Source of the DNA: Seison nebaliae
Taxonomy: Eukaryota; Rotifera; Pararotatoria; Seisonacea; Seisonidae
DNA: 54,698 bases
Reading direction: 5' to 3'
Assembly (NCBI GenBank): GCA_023231475.1
Contig: JALJEE010001998.1
Span: 1 to 54,698 of the forward strand
Shown: in pieces, positions 11,249 through 21,175 of the stretch
Position numbering within the stretch: position 1 is the first letter of the stretch
Layout of the letters: each line of letters starts with the position of its first letter
Notes under the pieces: generated by a model
Database searches by the model: none
The model's input: the letters and a program-made list of their open reading frames with translations, nothing else
What the model was told of the DNA's origin: nothing
Program-made: the position numbers and the translations under genes

Positions 11249-12756
11249 GTACAATCCGATCAGTTAAGTGCGTAGTCGTGGGCGACGGAAGTGTGGGGAA
11301 GACATGTCTCTTAATGTCATACACGACTCAAACATTTCCAGGAGAATATATTCCCACCGTGTTAGTTCCGTTATTAAATTCCTTTAAATTAGTTTTTTGA
11401 AAAACTTTTCGTTTTCTTTTCAGATTTGACAATTATTCGGCAAATGTTGTGGTGGATTCTCAACCGATTAACTTGAGTTTGTGGGATACAGCTGGTCAAG
11501 AGGATTATGATCGATTACGACCATTATCTTATCCAGATAGCGATGTATTTCTCTTATGTTTCTCTCTAGTCAATCCCACCAGTTTCTTTAACATCCATAA
11601 CAAATGGTACGATGAAATACGTCAACATTGTGCAAATGTGCCAACTATTCTCATCGGTACCAAATTGGATTTAAGAGAAGATCGACAATATGTAAAACAA
11701 TTGTATCAAAATAATATTAAAGTGATTACACCGGAACAAGGATTATCTTTAGCGGAAAGACTAAGGTCGTTGGGATATGTAGAATGTAGTGCGCTAAATC
11801 AACAGAATTTGAACAAAGTTTTTGAAGTAGCAATACGTGCTGCATTGGGAAAGTTGGATCAAAATAGAAAAATTAAAAAGAAGAATGCTCAGTTTTCTTG
11901 GATGACATCATATGATAATTCTAATACTTCATCATCATCCAGTGGTCATAGTAGTCGACAAGAAAATGAAAGTCAAAGTAACAGTAGTTATGATTCCTGT
12001 CTCTATGATATGACTGATCAACAAATTTCTACATATAACATTGAGAAGATGAATGAACATTTTTATAACCACACCAAACATAAGAACAATAACAACAACA
12101 ATCATAATTACAATAATAATAATAACAACAACAATCAGTTTTATAATGGAGATAAAGTGTCAACTGTGAAATTTGCGCAGAATCCAATAATTATAGATGA
12201 GATTTATGCACCATCATCGAATGTCTCATATTTGAATGGAAATGTGGACGACCGCAAATGTCGATCAACAAACAAAAAATCATATTATTCGTCTCCACTC
12301 AAACATCATCCTCATCATCATCATCGTCGCACAGGAAGTGATATGTTGGAAGATGATGAATATTATGAAATGAAAAATCAAAATTTTTTAAATTCAATAT
12401 CAAAACAAGAACCACAATCAACTTATCGTTATTCATATCGACAAGGCGAATTAAATCGCCAACAAAAATATCGTGCTAGAGCTACATCTCTCGATTATCG
12501 ATTGATGAGTCGTCAAAAGTTTAACAATAAACGAAGCGACGAGGAGAATCTTTTAAAATTGAAAGCAATTCTCAAATCGACAAAACAGGAAAATACAAAA
12601 AATAACACGAAAAAATTGTTTCGATTCAGTTCCGTTAGACCATCGAAATTTATGAACAGAAAATTATTGAAACAATCAGAACAAACAGATCAATTATATG
12701 CTTTCGATGACATTCAAATACCAATTGACTCCCCACAGAATTGTATAATATTATAA
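11245..12756 (+). CDS. Rac/RhoG-like Rho-family GTPase with ~290-aa C-terminal extension
   Basis: Two exons, 11245-11360 and 11424-12756, separated by a 63-bp GT-AG intron that splits the PTVFDNY switch I codons; the product is 482 aa. Visible motifs: P-loop GDGSVGKT (residues 13-20), PTVFDNYSA effector loop, [18 protein letters not shown] switch II, GTKLD base recognition, a Rho insert region, and CSAL. These place it in the Rac/Cdc42/RhoG branch. Normal Rho proteins are about 190 aa; here the G domain is followed by roughly 290 residues rich in Asn, Ser, His and Lys, including poly-Asn and HPHHHHRR tracts. The protein still ends in a CAAX box, CIIL, whose final Leu predicts geranylgeranylation. 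It should act as a membrane-anchored switch for actin or polarity control. The nearest fly relatives may be Mtl or RhoL; orthology is unresolved. Transcription converges with the zinc-finger gene. Confidence 0.9.
12090..12135 (+). repeat. AAY trinucleotide tract coding poly-Asn in the Rho tail
   Basis: Runs of AAT/AAC with a few His and Tyr codons, giving [16 protein letters not shown]. An impure coding microsatellite within the disordered tail of the GTPase. Confidence 0.85.
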
Positions 12757-13159
12757 AAATTAACTTAATTCATTTTTTCTTAAACAATTTCGACAATGGA
12801 GTTTTATTTCCTATAAAAATGATGATTTTTATAAAACTTTTTCTACCTCAATTAACTTTTCCTACGTCATGTTATTGGGACGTCGCCATTCCTTAACTCT
12901 CCCAACTTTTCTTTTGTTTCTATTCGAGAACTTCCAAAAATTTACAGTTTGATTTGGAATTTTATTTAATACTTCTCTTTGTAATTTTCGTTTTCTTTCC
13001 CAACTATTTTTCCATTTCTGAATGAAATTAAATGCAAAATTTTGTGGCACTAAATTTATTTAAGTGAATAAAGTAATTTTTTCGAAAATGTAAAACTGAA
13101 AATTTTCGTAACTTATCGAACGACAAGTTAAAATAACAAGATTCGGAAACATATTTTAA
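12757..13159. other. Convergent 3' intergenic region
   Basis: 400 bp between the stop codons of the plus-strand Rho gene and the minus-strand zinc-finger gene. It presumably holds both 3' UTRs and poly(A) sites. The 12862-13050 minus ORF has no recognisable features. Confidence 0.6.
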
Positions 13160-15121
13160 TTAGGTCGAAATAACATTAGAATTCAACAATGAAGAAGATG
13201 TTGTTGTTACTGGTTTATTATTTTTAGTAGATGGAATACCATCAACTGTCAAATTGAGTGAAGATGTCATATCGTGACGCTCATTATGACAATCATCGAT
13301 GTCGTTAAGATCACAAGAATTCCTCGTATTAGACGATGACGTTATCTCCGTACCAAAACGATCAATAGATATTGGATTATAATGTGCAATTTTTGCAATA
13401 TTCTTTTGGGCAGTTCGTCGTCCTCCTCCTCCAGATGATGACACTGAATTTGAATTACTATTATTATTATTCACATTTGGTTCATCGTTTAATTCTAATA
13501 ATTCTTCTTTGCATTTCATGTCACGTTTCAACATTTTATTAGACGTGGGACCTGATAATGTTTCAACAGAAGTATTGTCCAAATAAACGTTGGAGGATGA
13601 AGTGGAAGGATAAATTTCATAATTTTGAGATGTATTATTATGAAGGAGTTGATGATCATGATTTGAATGATGATGAATTATTTTCTCGATGTTACCACAA
13701 TCTTGAGAGGACGATGGATGAATCATCGAATTTTGAATATTCGTTGCGATATTATGATGATGTTGTGGGTGATGAGCATTGTTCAATCGATTTGAATTAA
13801 CATCCTGTTGATATAATTGATGCTGATTACGATGGTGATGATGATGATGATGAGACGATGGATTAGTCGATTGTTGATGTTGATCATCGTTTAAAATCGA
13901 ATTGTTTGTCGTTCGATCATTCTGCCATATATAATTCGAATAATCTTCTGATGTTGTTGATTGTAATCGCTGTTGTTGTTGTTGCTGCTGTTGGTGGTGA
14001 TGATGATGATGTTGATGATGGTTATTTGTATTATGTCCTTGATGATTATTACTCGAATTTTCATATTCATTTTCATGTTGTTGTTGTAATTGTTTTTGTG
14101 TCGATGATTGGACACCTATTGTCGTTGCTGATGATGATGAAAGATTATGATGATTCGATGACCGTCTTCCTAATAAATGATCTGATCTCATATCATCTTC
14201 TGTCGATTGTAAAATATTCTGATGTTGTTGTTGTTGTTGTTGTTGTTGGTGTTGTTGTTGTGGGTAGCGTTGTGATGATGAGGATGATGAGATGGAATTC
14301 AAATGTTCTATATGTAACTTTTTATGTGCACATAAATTCGATTTCTGCACAAATGATTTATCACAATAATCGCATTGATGTGGACGATAATTTGTATGGA
14401 TTCTTTCATGAACTCTCAAATTCGATGATTGAAGGAATCGCTTATCGCAATATTTACATCTGTATGGTTTGTCATCGATATGAATTCGTTCATGTGAAAA
14501 TAAATTAGATCGTTGTGTAAACGACTTGCCGCAGAACGAACAATGAAATGGACGTTCATTCGTATGAATTCGTTCATGAGCTTTCAAGTTGGACAATTGG
14601 GCAAATGCTTTACCACAATGTAAACATTGATAAGGTTTCTCATGAGTATGAATTCGTTTGTGAGCGACGAGATTAGATCGTTGTACGAATGCTTTATTGC
14701 AGAACTCACAAATAAATGGACGTTCGTCGCGATGAATACGAATATGTGCCTTCAAATTCGATCGTTGCATAAACTTCTTATCACAATAATCACATTCATA
14801 TTTCTTTGTGGATTTCTCTTGACGTTGTTTCAAAAATTCCGCCGTAATATTTACTTTCGGTAATCGAATATTCGTAACATCTAGCGTATCTTGTATTGAT
14901 ACATCATTACGAATGTTCGAATTATCCATACATTCCGTTTTGATGGAATCGATCGGACATATCTCATCTTCTAATAAATCACAATTATTTCTTCCCAATT
15001 GATGTTGTTGGCCTATGTTACTCGAAGTATTGCTCAGAGATTTAGGCACACTGTTCGATGACACTGTTCCACTCGCCACTATCACCGATGTATTCGTTTC
15101 ATTCGACATCCGCCGGTCCAT
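13160..15121 (-). CDS. C2H2 zinc-finger transcription factor with six near-uniform QxSNL fingers
   Basis: 653 aa in one coding exon. I chose the ATG at 15121 (MDRRMSNET) because the frame-open sequence just upstream ends in a pyrimidine-rich 3' splice signal, TTTTGTTTGTCAG directly before GATGG. That implies a non-coding 5' exon further right. Six tandem C-x2-C-x12-H-x3-H fingers occupy about residues 110-272. Their helices read QRSNLKA, QRSNLVA, QLSNLKA, QRSNLFS, QSSNLRV and QKSNLCA, so positions -1 (Q), 2 (S) and 3 (N) are invariant. Linkers vary (HEKPY, NERPF, DDKPY, NYRPH). The long C-terminus is disordered, with poly-Gln and poly-His blocks and a GGGG run. An IKTE motif near residue 61 fits a SUMO site. 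It is expected to be a nuclear sequence-specific DNA-binding protein; the ortholog is not identified. Confidence 0.9.
   Translation of the reverse strand: MDRRMSNETNTSVIVASGTVSSNSVPKSLSNTSSNIGQQHQLGRNNCDLLEDEICPIDSIKTECMDNSNIRNDVSIQDTLDVTNIRLPKVNITAEFLKQRQEKSTKKYECDYCDKKFMQRSNLKAHIRIHRDERPFICEFCNKAFVQRSNLVAHKRIHTHEKPYQCLHCGKAFAQLSNLKAHERIHTNERPFHCSFCGKSFTQRSNLFSHERIHIDDKPYRCKYCDKRFLQSSNLRVHERIHTNYRPHQCDYCDKSFVQKSNLCAHKKLHIEHLNSISSSSSSQRYPQQQHQQQQQQQQHQNILQSTEDDMRSDHLLGRRSSNHHNLSSSSATTIGVQSSTQKQLQQQHENEYENSSNNHQGHNTNNHHQHHHHHHQQQQQQQQRLQSTTSEDYSNYIWQNDRTTNNSILNDDQHQQSTNPSSHHHHHHHRNQHQLYQQDVNSNRLNNAHHPQHHHNIATNIQNSMIHPSSSQDCGNIEKIIHHHSNHDHQLLHNNTSQNYEIYPSTSSSNVYLDNTSVETLSGPTSNKMLKRDMKCKEELLELNDEPNVNNNNSNSNSVSSSGGGGRRTAQKNIAKIAHYNPISIDRFGTEITSSSNTRNSCDLNDIDDCHNERHDMTSSLNLTVDGIPSTKNNKPVTTTSSSLLNSNVIST
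13837..13995 (-). repeat. Coding CAN-type repeats (poly-His and poly-Gln)
   Basis: Interrupted CAT/CAC and CAA/CAG runs in the tail of the zinc-finger gene, giving HHHHHHH near 13840-13857 and mixed H/Q runs near 13970-14010. Codons are mixed, so the tracts are not pure microsatellites. Confidence 0.8.
14221..14262 (-). repeat. Poly-Gln coding repeat
   Basis: On the coding strand a run of CAA codons with a few CAC/CAT interruptions, just after the sixth zinc finger. On the plus strand it appears as TTG repeats. Confidence 0.85.
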
Positions 15122-16770
15122 CCTGACAAACAAAATTCCAACAAAATAACAAAAATATATATTCTTTTTCAAATAATATTACTCTACTCAATTTTCAAAT
15201 TATACAACAAAAACATTGTGAATATGGAAAAGAATGACAACAACAATATTTATTAACAACATCAATCGAAGAAAGTTAATGGGAAAACGTAAATTTTCAA
15301 GCTTTCCTCAATAATAAAAATATCATATATTATTTCTCTCTGTTCAATTAAAAGTTATTATTGCCAATAATTCTTATTTATTACATCTCATCCATTAATT
15401 TCGTGTGAATAATGAAAGAGAAGAGATTAATATATTAGGAAAGAGAAAATTAGTATTTGACAGCATTTAAATAACTTGAAGAAGAACTGAATTTATTATA
15501 AACTTAAAATTTGAATTTAATTATAAATTTTTCCATTATTTCTTCCAATTTTAATTATAATACAATCTTTTTTTTCTTATCTTTTTATTATGATTATTTT
15601 GTTTATCTATTATTTTTACCACCATAGGCTATATCAAAAACAAAATGCAGATAACTCACTAACTGAATCAACGGAAAACTTAAAATTTAATATTATAGTT
15701 CGGAAGTGATTGATGAATTTTGGAATTATCAATCTATAATAATCACAAGATATTTTTAGTAAGGAAAAAATTTCTCGTGCAAATAGGAAGACAATATGGA
15801 AAGTTCAAGAATAGCGATAAAATCCAATATTCTCAATTATCTTCTAACTAACAATAATAAGAGTAGCGGTAATAGCTTTAAACCACTGACAGAGAAGATA
15901 GATGTTCTATTGAAATTGAAGCAATACCAGGATAATACCAGTTCACCGGATGAAATAAATTTATTCATTTAATGTGGTCAATTAGTGGTTTGTTAAATAT
16001 TTAAAATATAATCTTCTTGTCACAAAACCTGTGAGTACATTGGATACATAAATAATGAACGTAGACATTTTTATTAAATATTATATTTATCTCGTATTTC
16101 ATTATCCAATTATCCAAACCAAAAGGAAACATCATAAAATGTTTCAATCATTGTTTCAATTTAGGTGTTGAATATTTTGAAACTGAAAAGAAACATGACT
16201 GAAAATTTTATAATAAATTTTTCTAAAATTATTCTTACAATAGAAGTATTTTTATTTAAAAGTTAAATTTTTAAAAAAAGTATACAGTACAAAAGCTATA
16301 CATTTTGATGTTATATACTTAAGATACTTTTTTTTTATTAATTAATGTGTGCATTATACTTTGACTATGCATCTGAGCAAAAATCATTTTCGTAGATGAT
16401 AAATAATGTTCTATCACTAAGCGAAGATTCAGGCCCGAATTCGAGTCCGAGGTAGTTGAGATTGCCTTGTTAGAAAAATATCAAGCCTAAATTTTATAAT
16501 TTGAAGAGAATATAACAAAAGTAATGTGTAGTTTGAGAGGGAAATTTGTTAATTTCATAAGATTAATTTAATTCTCAATTCATAATTATTTATTCGAACT
16601 CTAATATATAAATTATATGTTTATTGTAAATAAAAATAAGTCTGTTTTGCGTAATAAATGAAAATTGGAATTGAAAAGTGTGAATTGGAATGACTTTATG
16701 AGAATAAATGAAAATCATATGTCATAATTTTGATGAGGTGAATTGTTAGGGAGAGATTAATTGATTGAGA
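15122..16770. other. Divergent intergenic region (zinc-finger gene / OTU gene)
   Basis: About 1.65 kb between two divergently transcribed genes. It should contain both promoters and, from the splice signal at 15122-15130, at least one untranslated 5' exon of the zinc-finger gene. No coding or repeat feature was recognised. A tRNA-like GAATTCGAGTCC near 16436-16448 lacks a foldable cloverleaf. Confidence 0.5.
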
Positions 16771-19700
16771 ATGGAAAACACAAGTTTCCAAACGTTGATC
16801 GGTTGTTTCGATTGGTTGTCTGAAGAAGAATATTCTTCTCTTATCAATAAGAAAATTGCGAAAAATTTACTTCCAACTAATGGTAATGATAACAATAAAT
16901 TATTACATGAATCGATTTATAATAATTGTGTGAATGAGTTTGGGGAGACATATCAACAGATTCATAAAAACGATTCAATAAATCATCATTTAATCAAATT
17001 GTCATCTCCACCATTCAAATTCGAAATGAAATCGAAAAGAGATACAATCTTCCTTCTTCCTTACAACTTGCTGCCGATACGAACGACGAATAATGAGGAG
17101 AAGAATGCATCGAAACAATTGAATGAATATGATTCATTGATAAAATATTTGATGAATAACTTTCATTTTCAATTAAGTAGTTTGGTGAATTTTGAAGATG
17201 TTCTCCTCAAATATTTACTCGAATTATCCACGTCCATCACATTAACTAAAAGTAATGTGATTAATTGGTGGATTAGTAAGATAGAGAATCAGTTGAATCT
17301 CCCCGAATTATGGCCATTGTCCACACCCGGTGATGGTAATTGTTTATTGCATGCAACATGTATCTATATTTCTGGTGTACCAGATCATCGGCCACTTTTA
17401 CGCTATTGTTTATATAATTCACTTTCTTCGCTCAAATCTAATTATACCTCCTCCTCACTTTATCGACGATGGAAATATGAACAAATGAAATTGAACGCTC
17501 AAATCCATTTGATTTTCAATGAGAAAGAATGGAAAAATGAATGGTATAATATGATAGAATTAGCAAATTGTGATCCGAAACGTATCAACAATAGTGAATC
17601 ACAAAATTTCAATTCAAATAACATGAAAAAGAAGAACGAGAAGATGATGAGTTCCAATTCCATCAACAATAACGCCCTCCAACAATCAACATCAACTGGA
17701 TCATCATATGATAATTCCGAGTCATTAAATTCTACAACGAAACGTGTCGATCAATTGCGACAAGAGAATCATCGTATGGAACCTTTTGGAAGATGTCACC
17801 AAGAATTAATCAGATCGTCAGATAATATCTCTAACGAATCCACTTATTATTTCGACAGTTTAGAAGAAATACATATTTTCGTATTAGCACAATTGCTTTA
17901 TCGTCCCATAATCTTATTATCAGAAAAAATGTTGAAAGACAGTACTGGTCAACCGTTGTCGCCTATTAATTTCAGTGGTATTTATTTACCATTAATGCAG
18001 AATCCAAATCATTGTCATCGAACACCTGTCATTTTGGCATATGATGCTTCACATTTCTCTCCACTTATACCAGTTGTCCGATTAGAAGATGATGCACATT
18101 CCCATTTAAATCTCATTCCTCTTACTGATGGGAAAGATTTGTTGAAAATTCATTTCGTTTGTGATCCTTTCTCCTATAATAAGACACGAAATGATATAGA
18201 ATCCGAACAAATAAAAACGAAACTCCTTCCCAAATTCTCCAATACATCCTCCTCATCGAGGGAGAATGGCAAATCGAATAATTCACGTTTCCCTTTTAAA
18301 GAATCACAAATATGGCAAGAAATCGAAAAATTTTATGCAGCTGATGATAAACCGACGGAGCGTTCCGTTTATATCCCTGAAGAATTATCGTTGAATGATC
18401 AATATCAATTACTCTCCACATATATGGACATTTATCTGGTGGATTTCGATCTCAAATCACGAATTTCATTGAAACAAGGACATCGTTTCTACGATTGTGA
18501 AACTAATCCATTAATTCTCAATCCACAACGATTCATTTCTGAATTAAAATTATCAAATCCTTCACTCTTCCTAACGGACTATGCACAACCATCATCTGAA
18601 TCACTTCGTCGTCAAGAAAAATATAAAGGGAAGGATGGCAGATCTAAAAAGAAGAATTTTTTAAAAGATATTCTCAAAATAAAACCTTCAAATTTCCTTT
18701 CAAACAATAAGAAAATTATTAATATAGAAAATCATAAGACAACGGAAAGACAAGAAAAAACCGTTACCGAAAACTTAATTAATGATTCAGTCAGGAGTAT
18801 TCAATTCAATGATATGAATGACAATATTCTTAAAGTTGCTCAAGATCATTTCCAATTGTGTGCTAAAACATCAGAAATCTTACCCGACAAATATACTGAT
18901 CTTATAGCTCAACATTTTGAATCGATTGTAAATGTGTATAATGGGAAGAGGAGAAATGAGGAGATGTTGGTTGAACAAAACAAATTGAATGATAATCCAC
19001 CGACATATGACGAATTTGTTAATCAGAACAAATCAAATGTTGAAAATATTTCCCACAACAACAAGGGAGGAAGTAGGAAAGGTTTGGAAGAGACTGAAAA
19101 GAGATCTGATAATAATACCAATTTTAATTCTTCTAATAATTTAATGGAAAATTTTGAGAAGGTAACAGATAATCGTCCAAATTCTCATAATATCATGGAA
19201 GCTCATCGGATTTCTAACAATTTCATAGAAAATCGTCGAACAACTCAAAATGAGTCAGAGGATCATCATTACTGTGAAAAGTTGATAAACAACCATCAAA
19301 ATCGACCGATTAAAATTGAAAGTCACTCCAATCTTATATCTAATGGAAATCATCAAAATATGATCGGAGTATATCAAAACCGTCGTCCAAATGTAGAAAA
19401 TATTCATTCAAATTGTCGAAATATAAATGGCAATCAACAGAGTTTGAACGACGAACATTTAAAGCAAATTAAATACGATTTAGATAAGAAGAAATTGGGA
19501 GAGTATCGTCATCGTATGATAGAAACACGATCGAATTTGTCGGGTAATTTTCCAAATCAGATTTCATCCACAAATAACGAGGAAAAGTTTAATAAGAATG
19601 AAGAATTGAATAATTTGAAATATAAGGAATTTCCATTAAATCCTTCGACGACATTTAGAGAGAATACGGAAATAACTGTTCGTCCAACTCGAACAAAATA

Positions 19701-20115
19701 TGTGGAAGAAAATTCCGACATATCAAATTATAATAAATCATTTCTCTCCAATGATAAGATGAAGAATCAATTGAAAATAAGAGAAAAGGATTTGATTAGC
19801 GACGAGAGAATTCCGATAGAAATACCACAAGTAACATCTTTTCGAATCGAACCAAAAGAGACAATGCGTAAAATTCCATATATGGATGATTATAGAGATG
19901 TGGAGAAAATGGAGATAGGACCGTTTAATAGTCGAAAACAGGAAAAGAGAAATAATTTTCAAACAACTCCAATGAAGACATATAACGATAAATTTATGAG
20001 ACGATTGGACAATTCTCCATCTCAACCCACTTTCGATTCCACAACAAAACATAAAACGAAATCTTATTTTTTACAATCCCAATATGGATATGATGAGAAG
20101 AGTGAACGATTTTAA
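16771..20115 (+). CDS. OTU-family deubiquitinase, A20/Cezanne (OTUD7)-type
   Basis: 1,114 aa in one exon. The first ATG (MENTSF) is at 16771, with an in-frame TGA nine bases upstream. The OTU catalytic signature PGDGNCLLHAT places the nucleophile at Cys191. The second half of the fold shows LEEIHIFVLAQLLYRPIILL, then MLKDS, SGIYLPL and YDASHFSPL, with the catalytic His at 428. MLKDS and CHRTPVILAYD resemble Cezanne/OTUD7 more than TRABID; the family cleaves ubiquitin chains (Lys11 for Cezanne) and restrains NF-kB signalling. A roughly 90-residue Asn/Ser-rich insert interrupts the OTU domain between the two halves. The last ~650 residues are low-complexity (Asn, Lys, Glu), and I see no A20-type C-terminal zinc finger. 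OTU assignment is strong; subfamily is moderate. Confidence 0.88.
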   Translation: MENTSFQTLIGCFDWLSEEEYSSLINKKIAKNLLPTNGNDNNKLLHESIYNNCVNEFGETYQQIHKNDSINHHLIKLSSPPFKFEMKSKRDTIFLLPYNLLPIRTTNNEEKNASKQLNEYDSLIKYLMNNFHFQLSSLVNFEDVLLKYLLELSTSITLTKSNVINWWISKIENQLNLPELWPLSTPGDGNCLLHATCIYISGVPDHRPLLRYCLYNSLSSLKSNYTSSSLYRRWKYEQMKLNAQIHLIFNEKEWKNEWYNMIELANCDPKRINNSESQNFNSNNMKKKNEKMMSSNSINNNALQQSTSTGSSYDNSESLNSTTKRVDQLRQENHRMEPFGRCHQELIRSSDNISNESTYYFDSLEEIHIFVLAQLLYRPIILLSEKMLKDSTGQPLSPINFSGIYLPLMQNPNHCHRTPVILAYDASHFSPLIPVVRLEDDAHSHLNLIPLTDGKDLLKIHFVCDPFSYNKTRNDIESEQIKTKLLPKFSNTSSSSRENGKSNNSRFPFKESQIWQEIEKFYAADDKPTERSVYIPEELSLNDQYQLLSTYMDIYLVDFDLKSRISLKQGHRFYDCETNPLILNPQRFISELKLSNPSLFLTDYAQPSSESLRRQEKYKGKDGRSKKKNFLKDILKIKPSNFLSNNKKIINIENHKTTERQEKTVTENLINDSVRSIQFNDMNDNILKVAQDHFQLCAKTSEILPDKYTDLIAQHFESIVNVYNGKRRNEEMLVEQNKLNDNPPTYDEFVNQNKSNVENISHNNKGGSRKGLEETEKRSDNNTNFNSSNNLMENFEKVTDNRPNSHNIMEAHRISNNFIENRRTTQNESEDHHYCEKLINNHQNRPIKIESHSNLISNGNHQNMIGVYQNRRPNVENIHSNCRNINGNQQSLNDEHLKQIKYDLDKKKLGEYRHRMIETRSNLSGNFPNQISSTNNEEKFNKNEELNNLKYKEFPLNPSTTFRENTEITVRPTRTKYVEENSDISNYNKSFLSNDKMKNQLKIREKDLISDERIPIEIPQVTSFRIEPKETMRKIPYMDDYRDVEKMEIGPFNSRKQEKRNNFQTTPMKTYNDKFMRRLDNSPSQPTFDSTTKHKTKSYFLQSQYGYDEKSERF

Positions 20116-20812
20116 CTTTTGGTATCTTCCAAAAAAAACTGTTTTTTATTTATTTCTTCTGAAATTTTCAAAAAATATCATTTATCCATTTTCCAATTTG
20201 TTTCTGATGCGGATTCAAATTTATTGAAAATGTTTGGTTGAAAATGTAAAGATAACATTTATAACCGATAAATTGAGAATGTTTTCATCCGAAATGCTTT
20301 TTATACAATGTAATTTTCATACTACACTTTCTTATTTTCACCAATTACAACTCTCTCAAAGTATGTCCCTGCAGAATAATCGTGGAAATTTCTGTAAAAT
20401 ATCCTATTTTTCAGTTATATCTCTTCCTTATTTATTTCCTGAATGGAATTAACAATTATTTGAATATTTGAAATTCTTTTATTTTCTTATTTGTATGTTT
20501 TGCATTGGATTTTGATTGAATATTAAATTCTAGTTTAAAATTAAGGATGAAAATAGCATATGATATGTATAGTTCCACTTCAATTTATTTTCATGATTAT
20601 TTTCATTCTATTTATTCGATAACACATAATTTACATGATACACGCATTTTTAATGGGAATAAATTTGTAGATGAAAAATGAGTAAAGGAAAAGAATGATT
20701 AGGTTACGGATAAATACTTTGATAATAAAAAATTTGTCGGAAAAATATTGACTAAAAAGAAAAAGGGAAATCATTTATATGATATTTACAAAAATGGAAA
20801 TTATTAGTTTTA
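20116..20812. other. Convergent 3' intergenic region
   Basis: About 700 bp between the stop codons of the OTU gene and the cadherin gene. AT-rich with short spurious ORFs (such as 20234-20452). Nothing else recognised. Confidence 0.6.
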
Positions 20813-21144
20813 TTAATCGTCTGTTCTATTGTTACTGTAGATTTGTTTGATTCGATTGAATTTCTCATCTTCATCATCGATGATAGTGACATCGATAGAA
20901 TCACGACGATCAGTCAATGTTGCTTGTGATTCGTTCAAATCTCCAGATTTTGAGGTAGTTGAAGTTTTCTTTTTATTGTTTTCGGTGACGTTAGTCTGAA
21001 TTGATGATAGAGAACTGACGATACTGTTACCTTCACCTTCATATGCATATTCTTGAAGTGAATCCCATGGTGGTTGTGCTTCATCTTTTCTCACTTCTTC
21101 AATTCGAGTTTCAATGAAATTTGCTGTTGATTCATTATTTATTA

Positions 21145-21175
<31 letters not shown>

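Noticed and set aside
13906-14508. 200-aa plus-strand ORF opposite the zinc-finger gene
   Set aside because: Antisense shadow of poly-Gln/His coding repeats; its Val/Asp runs mirror them.
16430-16450. tRNA T-loop-like GAATTCGAGTCC
   Set aside because: No acceptor, D or anticodon stems could be folded around it on either strand.
16765-16770. TTG start six bases before the OTU gene ATG
   Set aside because: Non-ATG starts are rare in animals; an ATG follows directly and an in-frame TGA precedes.
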